Shown: positions 20,343 to 27,358 of the stretch, piece by piece
Numbering within the stretch: position 1 is the stretch's first letter
How the letters are laid out: each line of letters opens with the position of its first letter
From: Rhodocyclus purpureus
Lineage (GTDB): Bacteria; Pseudomonadota; Gammaproteobacteria; Burkholderiales; Rhodocyclaceae
DNA length: 51,644 nucleotides
Direction of reading: 5' to 3'
Assembly (NCBI RefSeq): GCF_016653115.1
Contig: NZ_NHRX01000054.1
Coordinates: forward strand, 1-51,644
Translations under genes and position numbers: made by a program
Notes under the pieces: model-generated
Told to the model about the DNA's origin: nothing
What the model saw: the letters and a program-made list of their open reading frames with translations, nothing else
The model's database searches: none

Positions 20343-20424
20343 GGCATAAACTGGCGCCGTGCCGCCAGCACGGATCGGGCGAGCGCGACTTCCATCAGCA
20401 CGGACCGACGGAACGGATCCACCG

Positions 20425-22413
20425 ATGCACACGCCCCCTGCGCCGCCCGGAACGGCAGCGGACAACGCTGCCGGCGCCCGTACGCCTGGCGCGACGATCA
20501 GGACTTGGCGCAGCGATCCGATCCGTCGGCAGCTGCTGCTGGTCGCGGCCTTCCTGTTCGCCTTGATCGTCGCCTTCACCGGCTTCTTCTCCTATCGCGA
20601 ATGGCTCGCCTCGCGCGACCGGGCAGCGGTGGCGACCTTCAACCTCGTCAGGCTCCTCGAACGACAGGTCCACGATTCGCTGTCGAAGGTGGACGTTGCC
20701 GTGCGCGCGGCCGCTCTCGAGATCGAGCCCGTTCTGGCGAGCGACGGGCACGCCGCCGCGGCGCGCATCAGCAGCTTCCTGCTGCGCCAGAGCGAACTGC
20801 TTCCGGAAATCATCGCCTTGCGCGCGACCGACGCCAACGGCGTGCTCGGCGACGGCTTCGGACTGCCCGCCGGTGAAAACGATTCGGTCGCCGAGCGCGA
20901 GTATTTTCGGCAACTGAAGGCGCATCCGGAGAGCGCTTCGATCGTCTTCGGGCCGCTGCGGGCAAAGCTCAGCCAGCGCTGGGTGATCGGCATCGCGCAC
21001 CCGCTGCGCGCGGCGGATGGAGAATTCGCCGGCGTACTCATCGCCGCGATCCCGGTCGACGAGCTCCAGCGCCAGCTCGACGTGCTCGAGCTCGGCCAGG
21101 CGGGGGCGGCGACGCTGCGCATGGCCGACATGGCGCTGGTTGCCCGTGCCAGCGCGACCAGGGGGCCGCTTCCGCTCGGCAGCCGCAAGGTCTCGGCCGA
21201 ACTGCAGGCAGCGATCGCCGCGCACCCGGAGGGCGGCAGCTACATCGCGGCGACAGCGATCGACGGGATCGAGCGCATCAACACCTACCTACGCGTCGCC
21301 GACTATCCGCTATACGTGCTCGTCGGCATGGCCACCGGCGACTTCAAGTCGGAATGGGCAAGCCAGGTGGCGATCGTCTTCGCGCTCGGCTTGCTCGCGA
21401 TCGGCGCCACCGCGCTCGGCGCGCGCTCGATCGGCACGCTGCGCGCACAGGAATTCGACGCGCGCCTCGGCGAAGCAAGGCGCACCGCCGAGCTCCTGCG
21501 CGCGCAGGAAGCGCGGCTCCAGCTCGCCGCCAGCGTGTTCACCCATGCGCACGAGGCGATCATCATCACCGACGCCGAGGGCAGGATCGTCGAGGTCAAC
21601 GAGGCCTTCAGCGAACTGACCGGCTATGCGCGCGCGGAGGTCGTCGGCCAGAATCCGCGCCTGCTGAAGTCGGGGCGCCAGTCGGCCACCTTCTATGCAT
21701 CGATGTGGGAGAACCTAAGCCGGCGCGGCTACTGGTCCGGCGACCTGTGGGACCGACGGAAGGACGGCAGCCTGTTTGCGGCGCAGAGCACCATCAGCGC
21801 GGTGCGCGGCGAGGACGGACGCGTGCAGAACTACGTGGCGCTGTTCTCCGACATCACCGAGAGCAAGAACCACCAGCAGCAACTCGAACACGTCGCCCAT
21901 CACGACAGCCTGACGGGGCTGCCCAACCGCGTGCTGCTCGGTGATCGTCTGCAGCAGGCGATCACCATCGCCAGGCGGCAGCGGCAAGGTCTGGCGGTCG
22001 CCTTCCTCGACCTCGACGGCTTCAAGGCGATCAACGACACGCACGGTCACGACGTCGGCGACGCGCTGCTGGTCGCGGTCGCCGCCAGGATGAAGGCGAC
22101 GCTGCGCGAATGCGACACGCTGGCGCGGATCGGTGGCGACGAGTTCGTCGCCGTCCTCGGCGAGCTGAGCGAGGCCGCGCAGCTGAGGCCGGTCCTTGAG
22201 CGTCTGCTCGACGCCGCGCGCCAGCCGCTCGCCATCGATGGTCTGTCGCTGCAGGTGTCGGCGAGCATCGGCGTCGCCCTCTACCCCGACGACGGCAGCG
22301 AGCCCGACCTGCTGCTGCGCTGCGCCGACCAGGCGATGTACCGCGCCAAGCAGGCCGGACGCAATCGTTTCTGCGCGGCGATGGCCATCTCGGCGGAGCA
22401 CGACGAGCGCTGA
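20425..22413 (+). CDS. Membrane PAS-GGDEF diguanylate cyclase
   Basis: Predicted to make cyclic di-GMP in response to an extracytoplasmic cue. The 662-residue protein has a first membrane helix (about 35-57), a periplasmic double-Cache-like sensor (about 60-310), a second helix (about 311-330), a short coiled coil, a PAS domain (about 368-478; VNEAFSELTGYARAEVVGQNPR region) and a GGDEF domain (about 493-653). The active-site motif is intact (GGDEF, about 570-574), and an inhibitory I-site RxxD (RECD) lies five residues before it. No EAL domain follows. Start: ATG at 20425 with a weak ribosome-binding site; a GTG 66 nt upstream is possible. It is a single gene between the gcv terminator and the peroxidase. 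Confidence 0.9.
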   Translation: MHTPPAPPGTAADNAAGARTPGATIRTWRSDPIRRQLLLVAAFLFALIVAFTGFFSYREWLASRDRAAVATFNLVRLLERQVHDSLSKVDVAVRAAALEIEPVLASDGHAAAARISSFLLRQSELLPEIIALRATDANGVLGDGFGLPAGENDSVAEREYFRQLKAHPESASIVFGPLRAKLSQRWVIGIAHPLRAADGEFAGVLIAAIPVDELQRQLDVLELGQAGAATLRMADMALVARASATRGPLPLGSRKVSAELQAAIAAHPEGGSYIAATAIDGIERINTYLRVADYPLYVLVGMATGDFKSEWASQVAIVFALGLLAIGATALGARSIGTLRAQEFDARLGEARRTAELLRAQEARLQLAASVFTHAHEAIIITDAEGRIVEVNEAFSELTGYARAEVVGQNPRLLKSGRQSATFYASMWENLSRRGYWSGDLWDRRKDGSLFAAQSTISAVRGEDGRVQNYVALFSDITESKNHQQQLEHVAHHDSLTGLPNRVLLGDRLQQAITIARRQRQGLAVAFLDLDGFKAINDTHGHDVGDALLVAVAARMKATLRECDTLARIGGDEFVAVLGELSEAAQLRPVLERLLDAARQPLAIDGLSLQVSASIGVALYPDDGSEPDLLLRCADQAMYRAKQAGRNRFCAAMAISAEHDER

Positions 22414-22422
22414 AGCGCGCCT

Positions 22423-22441
22423 GCGGCGAACGATTCGCCGC
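22423..22441. other. Perfect stem-loop after the PAS-GGDEF gene
   Basis: GCGGCGAA (22423-22430) and TTCGCCGC (22434-22441) form an 8-bp stem with a three-base loop 9 nt after the stop codon. No T-run follows, so it may be a 3' stabiliser or a Rho-assisted end rather than an intrinsic terminator. Confidence 0.45.
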
Positions 22442-22542
22442 GGCGGCTGGTCAGAAGCAGGTCGATCGCCGCGTGTGCCGACCTTTTCCAATACTTTCCC
22501 AGACTTTACGAACGTTTACGTCCACTTTTCCGGGAGATGCCG

Positions 22543-23034
22543 ATGCCTGCAACCCAATCCGCCCTCTACGCCCTGTCCGCAGAACGCCTCGACGGCAGCA
22601 CGCAGTCGCTCGCCGACTATGCGGGAAAAGTCCTGCTGATTGTAAATACCGCCAGCCGCTGCGGCTTCACGCCGCAATACGCCGGTCTCGAAGCGCTCTA
22701 CCGGCGCTACCGGGAACGCGGCCTGGTCGTGCTCGGCTTCCCGTGCAACCAGTTCGGCGCGCAGGAGCCGGGCAGCGAGGTCGAGATCGGCGCCTTCTGC
22801 GAGAAGAACTACGGCGTCAGCTTCCCGATGTTCGCCAAGATCGAGGTCAATGGCGAGAACACGCACCCGCTCTTCCGCCTGCTCAAGCAGGAGGCGCCGG
22901 GCCTGCTCGGCAGCCAGTCGATCAAGTGGAACTTCACCAAGTTCCTCGTCGACCGTCAGGGTCGTGTCGTCAGCCGCGCCGCGCCGGCGACCTCGCCGGA
23001 TGCACTCGCTGCCGAAATCGAGCAACTGCTCTGA
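22543..23034 (+). CDS. Glutathione peroxidase family protein (thiol peroxidase)
   Basis: Reduces hydrogen peroxide and organic hydroperoxides; bacterial members of this family often use thioredoxin rather than glutathione. The 163-residue protein has the peroxidatic Cys in NTASRCGFTPQY (Cys40), FPCNQFGAQEPG with a second Cys that could resolve, and WNFTKFLVD (Trp and Asn of the catalytic tetrad). The ATG at 22543 is spaced 6 nt from GGGAG; the ATG two codons earlier abuts that site. The gene stands alone, convergent with cbiO across a long hairpin. Confidence 0.93.
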   Translation: MPATQSALYALSAERLDGSTQSLADYAGKVLLIVNTASRCGFTPQYAGLEALYRRYRERGLVVLGFPCNQFGAQEPGSEVEIGAFCEKNYGVSFPMFAKIEVNGENTHPLFRLLKQEAPGLLGSQSIKWNFTKFLVDRQGRVVSRAAPATSPDALAAEIEQLL

Positions 23035-23042
23035 GCACGACG

Positions 23043-23084
23043 GGGACGGCATGCTTGATTCGGACGGATCAAGCATGCCGTCCC
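23043..23084. terminator. 17-bp perfect hairpin between convergent genes
   Basis: Arms at 23043-23059 and 23068-23084 are perfectly complementary over 17 bp (beginning GGGACGGCATGC) with an 8-nt loop. It lies between the peroxidase gene and the end of cbiO, so it can act on both transcripts. No T-run follows on either strand; a terminator or RNA-end protector role is inferred from placement and stability. Confidence 0.55.
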
Positions 23085-23088
23085 TCGA

Positions 23089-23865
23089 TTACTGCCAGTC
23101 GTGCACATGGACGTGCGCGTGCTCCTTGCCGGCGTGGCGATGCGCGTGGCGGTGTGCAAGGCCAGCGCGTTCGAGCAGGGGCAGGTTCGAGAGCACCGCC
23201 GGCAGCGGGCCGTCGAAGAGGAGGCGGCCGTCGCTGCCGAGGAGGAGGCAGCGTTCGCCGAGTTCGGCGGCCAGCGACAGGTTGTGCGTGGCGACGACCA
23301 GGGTCTTGCCCGAGTCGAGCAGCGTGTCGATCAGCCAGCCGACCGTCGCCGGGTCGAGGCTCGCCGAGGGTTCGTCGAGGAGCAGCCAGTCGGGGTCGAG
23401 GGTGAGCAGGCTGGCCAGCGCCACCTTCTGCTTCTGCCCACCGGAGAGCTGGAAGGGCGGCTTGTCGAGCAAGGGCTCCAGCGCCAGTTGCCGGGCCCAG
23501 CAGGCGACGCGTCGATCGACATCGTCGAGCCCCAGTTGCCGCGGACCGTAGGCCAGCTCGTCGCGCACGCTCGGGTTGAACAGCATCGCTTCCGGGTGCT
23601 GGAAGAGGAGGACGCAGGCGCGGCGGAAGGCGAGCGCATTGCCCGGCCGGCGCAGCCAGGAACGGCTGAGCCGCTCGCCCTGCCAGCGCAGCTCGCCCGA
23701 AGCGGGTTCGATCAGGCCGTTCATCAGCTTCAACAGCGTCGACTTGCCGCAGCCGTTGGTGCCGAGCAGGACCACCTTCTCGCCGGGCCGGATCGAGAAC
23801 GAGAGTTCGCTGAGGAGATTCGGCTCGCCGGGCCAGGCAAAGCCGACCCTGCACAACTCAATCAT
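23089..23865 (-). CDS. cbiO: Cobalt/nickel ECF transporter ATPase with His-rich tail
   Basis: ATP-hydrolysing A component of an energy-coupling-factor metal transporter. The 258-residue protein has Walker A GTNGCGKST (about 35-43), signature LSGGQKQK (about 140-147), Walker B LLLDEP (about 161-166) and the switch His in VVATHN. The last 21 residues carry eight histidines in alternating pattern (HRHAHRHAGKEHAHVHVH), suggesting metal binding. It overlaps cbiQ by 8 nt and is the last gene of the operon. Nickel versus cobalt cannot be decided from this subunit. Confidence 0.92.
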   Translation of the reverse strand: MIELCRVGFAWPGEPNLLSELSFSIRPGEKVVLLGTNGCGKSTLLKLMNGLIEPASGELRWQGERLSRSWLRRPGNALAFRRACVLLFQHPEAMLFNPSVRDELAYGPRQLGLDDVDRRVACWARQLALEPLLDKPPFQLSGGQKQKVALASLLTLDPDWLLLDEPSASLDPATVGWLIDTLLDSGKTLVVATHNLSLAAELGERCLLLGSDGRLLFDGPLPAVLSNLPLLERAGLAHRHAHRHAGKEHAHVHVHDWQ

Positions 23866-24421
23866 CGAAGGCTCCGCGCGAACGCATCGCCAGCGCCGAC
23901 TCGCTCGCGGCAGCGACCGACTTGTCCAGCAGGTGCTGCGCCTGTGCCGCCGCGTGCAGCGCCTGCGCGCGACGACCCGGCCGGCGCAGGTTGCGGCTGG
24001 CGAAGGCCAGCCGGAAGTCGCGCAGGACGCGCGTGAAGGTCTGCATCTGGCCGATCGTCAGCGTCAGCAGCAGGCACAGCAGCGGGAAGCCGGCCAGCGC
24101 GGCGAGCAGATCGGTCGTGGCGATGAACCAGAAGCCGAGGTAGACGAGCAGGCAGCTGCGCAGATTGGCGAGCAGCAGCCAGTCGCCGCTGACCTTCCCC
24201 TGCCACAGGCTCAGCGCCAGGTAGCCCAGGCTGACGCAGAGGTTGAAGGCGAGCATCGCGAACAGGGTCTTCTGCAGCAGCCGCCAACGCCGGCGTCCGG
24301 AAAGGGCGAGCGCGCCGCAGAGGAGCAGCGCCAGCGGCAGCGGCTGATGGACGAAGGTGATGCCGACCACCGCGCCGAGATAGAGCAGCAGGCGGCGGCG
24401 CGGCGTCAGGGAGTCGGCCAT
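23858..24421 (-). CDS. cbiQ: ECF transporter transmembrane component CbiQ
   Basis: T component coupling the ATPase to the substrate-binding membrane protein. The 187-residue product, from ATG at 24421, has about four to five hydrophobic segments and ends with the cytoplasmic coupling region (RLAFASRNLRRPGRRAQALH). It is shorter than the usual 220-260 residues, mainly at the N-terminus. The open frame extends upstream inside cbiM but there it is Arg-rich, so the start within the 16-nt cbiM overlap is preferred (GAAGGCG upstream). Assignment rests on position plus the family-like C-terminal region. Confidence 0.82.
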   Translation of the reverse strand: MADSLTPRRRLLLYLGAVVGITFVHQPLPLALLLCGALALSGRRRWRLLQKTLFAMLAFNLCVSLGYLALSLWQGKVSGDWLLLANLRSCLLVYLGFWFIATTDLLAALAGFPLLCLLLTLTIGQMQTFTRVLRDFRLAFASRNLRRPGRRAQALHAAAQAQHLLDKSVAAASESALAMRSRGAFDD

Positions 24422-25050
24422 CGGCGCGCCTTCGCGTAACGGAAAACGAGGACGGTGACGACCGCCTCGCCGACGCCGATCAGCGCGTGCGGGACGAGCA
24501 CCGCCGGCAGCGTCAGTGCAAGGCCGAAGGGGAAGAACAGGGGCGAGCCGTCGGGGCGCTGCGCGATCGCCGGCTGGATCCCGAGCACCAGCGCGACGAC
24601 GAGCCCCGAGACGACCACCGACAGCCAGGCGGCGAGCGCAACCGAAACAGTTTCCCCCATGCCTGCGCAGAGGCGTCGTGCGCCGACGGCGGCGAGCGCG
24701 CCGCACAGGCCGATCGCCAGCGCATTGACCGGAAGCGCGGTGATGCCGCCGGCGCCGAAGAGCAGCGCCTGCAGCAGCAGGACGAGGCTGCAGGCGAGGA
24801 AAGCCTGACGCACGCCGAACACCAGCGCCAGGATGGCGACGCCGAGCGCGTGTCCGGAAGTGCCGCCCGGGATCGGTACCATGACGAGGCCGAGCGCGTA
24901 GGCCAGCGCCGTCGCCATCGCCAGGCGTGGCACCGTCGTCTCGTCGAGGGACGCACGCAGGCCGCGCGCCGCCCAGGCCCAGGCGAGTGCGGCCAGCCCC
25001 CAGGCAGGCAGGTAGGTTTGCGGCGAGAGGAAACCGTCGGGAATGTGCAT
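24406..25050 (-). CDS. cbiM: ECF transporter substrate-capture protein CbiM/NikM
   Basis: Membrane S component that binds nickel or cobalt. In characterised NikM/CbiM proteins the processed N-terminus Met-His and a second conserved His coordinate the metal. The 214-residue protein starts exactly MHIPDGFLSP, the family signature, and has the second His in GGTSGHALG. It has about six to seven hydrophobic segments. This start (ATG 25050) is certain from the metal-site N-terminus. It has no fused CbiN domain; the NikK/NikL-like proteins upstream probably replace CbiN, as in NikKMLQO systems. Confidence 0.93.
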   Translation of the reverse strand: MHIPDGFLSPQTYLPAWGLAALAWAWAARGLRASLDETTVPRLAMATALAYALGLVMVPIPGGTSGHALGVAILALVFGVRQAFLACSLVLLLQALLFGAGGITALPVNALAIGLCGALAAVGARRLCAGMGETVSVALAAWLSVVVSGLVVALVLGIQPAIAQRPDGSPLFFPFGLALTLPAVLVPHALIGVGEAVVTVLVFRYAKARRWPTP

Positions 25051-25058
25051 CGGCAGCC

Positions 25059-26033
25059 TCAGAACAACAGCGAAGCGGAGAAGATCAGGCGCCAGTTCTC
25101 CTTGCCCTCGGCGCCCTGCTGCCCGGCGCTCTCGTTGAGCCGTGTCCACACCGGTTTCTTGACCCCGAGCGCGAAACTCATGTCCTGCCAGTAAATGCGC
25201 ACGCCGGGCAGCGCATAGACGATCCGACCACCGGTCGCGCTGGCGCCAGCACCGTTTTCCTGGTCGCGGCCGAGGCCCAGATACTGCAGCTCGAGCACCG
25301 GATCGAGGCGGAACTTCCGCTCGGGGTCGGTGAACGCGCGGTAAGCCAGCGCCAGGTTGAAGCGGCTCTCGTCGCCGAAACGCATGCGCTGCCCGTCGTC
25401 GTAGGTGAATTCGCTGAAACGAAGGATCGAGGCCTCGCCGCTGAAGGTCAGCCTGTCACCGAGCATCCTGCTCGCGCTGAGGCCGAACAGCCGCGAAGGC
25501 TTGCCGAAACCCGGGGACTTGCCGGGATCGATGCTGCCGTCACCGAGGCGACGGTTGGCGTCGCCAGTCGGCAGCGTGCCGCCGGCGAAGAGCGAGAAGT
25601 GCCAGTCGTCGAGGTCGTCGAGGCTCTCGTTCGCCGGGATCAGCCGGAAACCCTGGTCGTACTTGAAGCCGACCTGCCCCAGCAGCGAGACGTCGGCGAC
25701 GCCACGCGAGTTCTGTCCGCCGGATTCGTCGCGCTTTTCGTGGTGGGGGACGAAGGCGTAGGCCGAAAACCAGGGCGTGAAGCCGTAGCCGAGCCCGAGC
25801 ATCGTGAAGCGCGAGCGGTCGGCTTCGGGTGCCGCCGGGTCGTAGGTCTTGAAGCGCGCATCGTCGAGCTTGAAATACGCGAGCGCCCTGCCCTCCGGCA
25901 GGACGGTCGAGGTCGCCGCCTCCAGCGGCGCACCCGGGCCGCGCAGGGCGGCAGCACCGATGCCGGCGACCCCGTGATGCGCCGACGCCGGCAGCGCAAG
26001 GAGAGACAGCAGCGCAAGCGCGAAGCGCTTCAC
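25059..26033 (-). CDS. Putative outer-membrane beta-barrel protein of the metal operon
   Basis: The 324-residue protein has a signal peptide (about residues 1-20, ending ALPASA, with mature start HHGVAG), no other hydrophobic helix, and alternating beta-strand-like sequence with many aromatic girdle residues to a final Phe (FSASLLF), typical of outer-membrane barrels. It starts with GTG overlapping the previous stop (GTGA), with AGGAG upstream. It is tightly coupled with the NikL-like gene and 8 nt before cbiM. I infer that it carries nickel or cobalt, free or chelated, across the outer membrane; no specific family is recognised with confidence. Confidence 0.72.
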   Translation of the reverse strand: MKRFALALLSLLALPASAHHGVAGIGAAALRGPGAPLEAATSTVLPEGRALAYFKLDDARFKTYDPAAPEADRSRFTMLGLGYGFTPWFSAYAFVPHHEKRDESGGQNSRGVADVSLLGQVGFKYDQGFRLIPANESLDDLDDWHFSLFAGGTLPTGDANRRLGDGSIDPGKSPGFGKPSRLFGLSASRMLGDRLTFSGEASILRFSEFTYDDGQRMRFGDESRFNLALAYRAFTDPERKFRLDPVLELQYLGLGRDQENGAGASATGGRIVYALPGVRIYWQDMSFALGVKKPVWTRLNESAGQQGAEGKENWRLIFSASLLF

Positions 26034-26482
26034 GGGCGTCTCCTGCGCATGAAGAGCTGGACGAGACCGAACAGCCCGAAGACGACGCCGAGACCGGCGG
26101 CGAGCAGCCAGGCGCGCGGCTTGTCGCCGCCTGCCGCACTGCCCGAGCCGGCGGCATCTCCGACATTTCCTCCTTCGCTCGCGTCGAGCTGCAGCAACTG
26201 GTCCACGCCGTGGCCGTCGGCCGAGAAGGCCCTGATCCGCCATTCGTGATTCGCTCCCGGCAGGAAGACGATCCTCCCGAACGCGTCGGTTCGCCCGACC
26301 TGCGTGGGGACGTCCTGGCCGGGGAGGTAGAGTTCGTAGGCCTCGAAGGCGAACGGCTGGCCATCGGCCCAGGAGAGGCGAACGACGCTGGCCGTCTCGC
26401 GCTGGCTATCCATTTTCAGTTCGTGCGCGCCGGCCGCGGTGCACGCCAGCAGCCCGCCGAGGAAGAGCGCTGCGGCCCTCAC
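26030..26482 (-). CDS. NikL-like membrane-anchored periplasmic protein
   Basis: The 150-residue product has a signal peptide (about 1-19, ending AGA, mature start HELKMDS), a small beta-rich periplasmic domain (VVRLSWADGQPFAFEAYELY; FGRIVFLPGANHEWRIRAFS), a Gly/Ser/Ala linker and one C-terminal helix (about 124-144) followed by MRRRRP. This topology fits the accessory subunit (NikL/NikN type) of nickel ECF transporters, but sequence similarity was judged by eye only. It starts at GTG within a 4-nt overlap (GTGA) with the upstream gene and overlaps the barrel gene likewise, so translation is probably coupled. Confidence 0.65.
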   Translation of the reverse strand: MRAAALFLGGLLACTAAGAHELKMDSQRETASVVRLSWADGQPFAFEAYELYLPGQDVPTQVGRTDAFGRIVFLPGANHEWRIRAFSADGHGVDQLLQLDASEGGNVGDAAGSGSAAGGDKPRAWLLAAGLGVVFGLFGLVQLFMRRRRP

Positions 26483-27171
26483 CGGGCAATCTCGAACTGC
26501 AGCGCAGCCGTGCGCAGCAGGACGTCGGCCTTGCCGTCGGCGAGAGGCGTTTCCAGCGACGCCGTGATCAACTGCATGCCGCCCCGGCGCAGACGAATCG
26601 CGACCTTGCCGTCCGGGCCGGTCGCGCCGCGCGTATCGCCCGCGTAAGCCACCGGCACGCCGGCGACCGGCTTGCCGGAATCGCTCACCTGCACGACGAG
26701 CTTGTCACCCACGCGCAGGGCGAACGGGTTGGTCGTCGCGCTGATCTCGAAGCCGCGGCCTGCCGGCTCCGCACTGCCCGTCCCCCAGCGCTCGACGTAC
26801 TTCAGCGACTCCTCGGCGTACCAGCTCCTGATCACCCCGGAGATTCCGGTCCTGGCGATGTTCTTCGTTTCCCAGACGGTCTTCGTCCAGTAGCCGGTCG
26901 AGAAGGTGGTCAGCAGCGAAGCGCAGTCGCCAGCGAAGCGTGCCGGGTAAGCCTTGGCCGGCGGCAGGAGCTTGGCGCTGCCGTCGGCGGCGACGCAGCT
27001 CACCGCCTGCACTGCACTCGCGGCATACGGAACGAGTTCCGCCCCTTCATGGGCCGAATGACGGTGTCCCTGGAAAAGCACGTAGCCGCCGGCATCCTTC
27101 TCGATCCACAGGTCGTGCGCGAGGACAGGCAGGGAGAACAGCGCCAGCGGCAGGAACAGGCGGAAATGCAT
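26479..27171 (-). CDS. NikK-like DUF4198 periplasmic protein
   Basis: The 230-residue protein has a signal peptide (about 1-18, ending PVLA), and its mature form begins HDLWIEKDAGGYVL with FQGHRHSAHEG soon after. The HDLW start and a beta-sandwich C-terminal half (KPVAGVPVAYAGDTRGATGPDG) match the DUF4198/NikK family linked to nickel and cobalt ECF transporters. The N-terminal His after cleavage could bind metal. It is the first gene of the operon. The ATG at 27171 has no clear Shine-Dalgarno sequence, and an operator-like dyad covers the predicted promoter upstream. Confidence 0.78.
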   Translation of the reverse strand: MHFRLFLPLALFSLPVLAHDLWIEKDAGGYVLFQGHRHSAHEGAELVPYAASAVQAVSCVAADGSAKLLPPAKAYPARFAGDCASLLTTFSTGYWTKTVWETKNIARTGISGVIRSWYAEESLKYVERWGTGSAEPAGRGFEISATTNPFALRVGDKLVVQVSDSGKPVAGVPVAYAGDTRGATGPDGKVAIRLRRGGMQLITASLETPLADGKADVLLRTAALQFEIAR

Positions 27172-27177
27172 CGGTAC

Positions 27178-27207
27178 TTGTCATGAAGGAATCCTTCCAC
27201 ATGATAC
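27178..27207 (-). promoter_or_regulatory. Operator-like dyad upstream of the metal-uptake operon
   Basis: TTGTCATG (27178-27185) and CATGATAC (27200-27207) form an imperfect inverted repeat with 14-nt spacing (TCATG/CATGA perfect), and an inner perfect palindrome GAAGGA-A-TCCTTC lies between them. On the minus strand the right half contains TATCAT (27201-27206), a plausible -10 box. A metal-sensing repressor such as NikR would fit, but the half sites are not a close match to the E. coli NikR consensus. Confidence 0.5.
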
Positions 27208-27358
27208 CGAAGAGCCCGACGCCGCGACAGGCGCCGAGCTTGCAAGCGCAGTGACCATCGGCATTTTCGCAAGGCGGCCGGGCACCGATCGGGCATAATC
27301 CCGGGGGATCGTCCGCTGGCCGGGCTGCTGCCCGAACTCATCCACCATTGATACGCTC

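Noticed and set aside
17252-20422. Minus-strand open frame of 1056 codons opposite gcvP
   Set aside because: gcvP is unmistakable on the other strand; the antisense product is Arg/Asp/Val-rich without motifs.
27181-27202. Upstream ATG codons at 27202 and 27184 as alternative starts of the NikK-like gene
   Set aside because: Both are out of frame with the signal peptide and mature protein.
27172-27358. Cobalamin or NiCo riboswitch upstream of the metal operon
   Set aside because: I saw no B12-box sequence and no four-way junction pattern of the NiCo class; a protein operator fits better.
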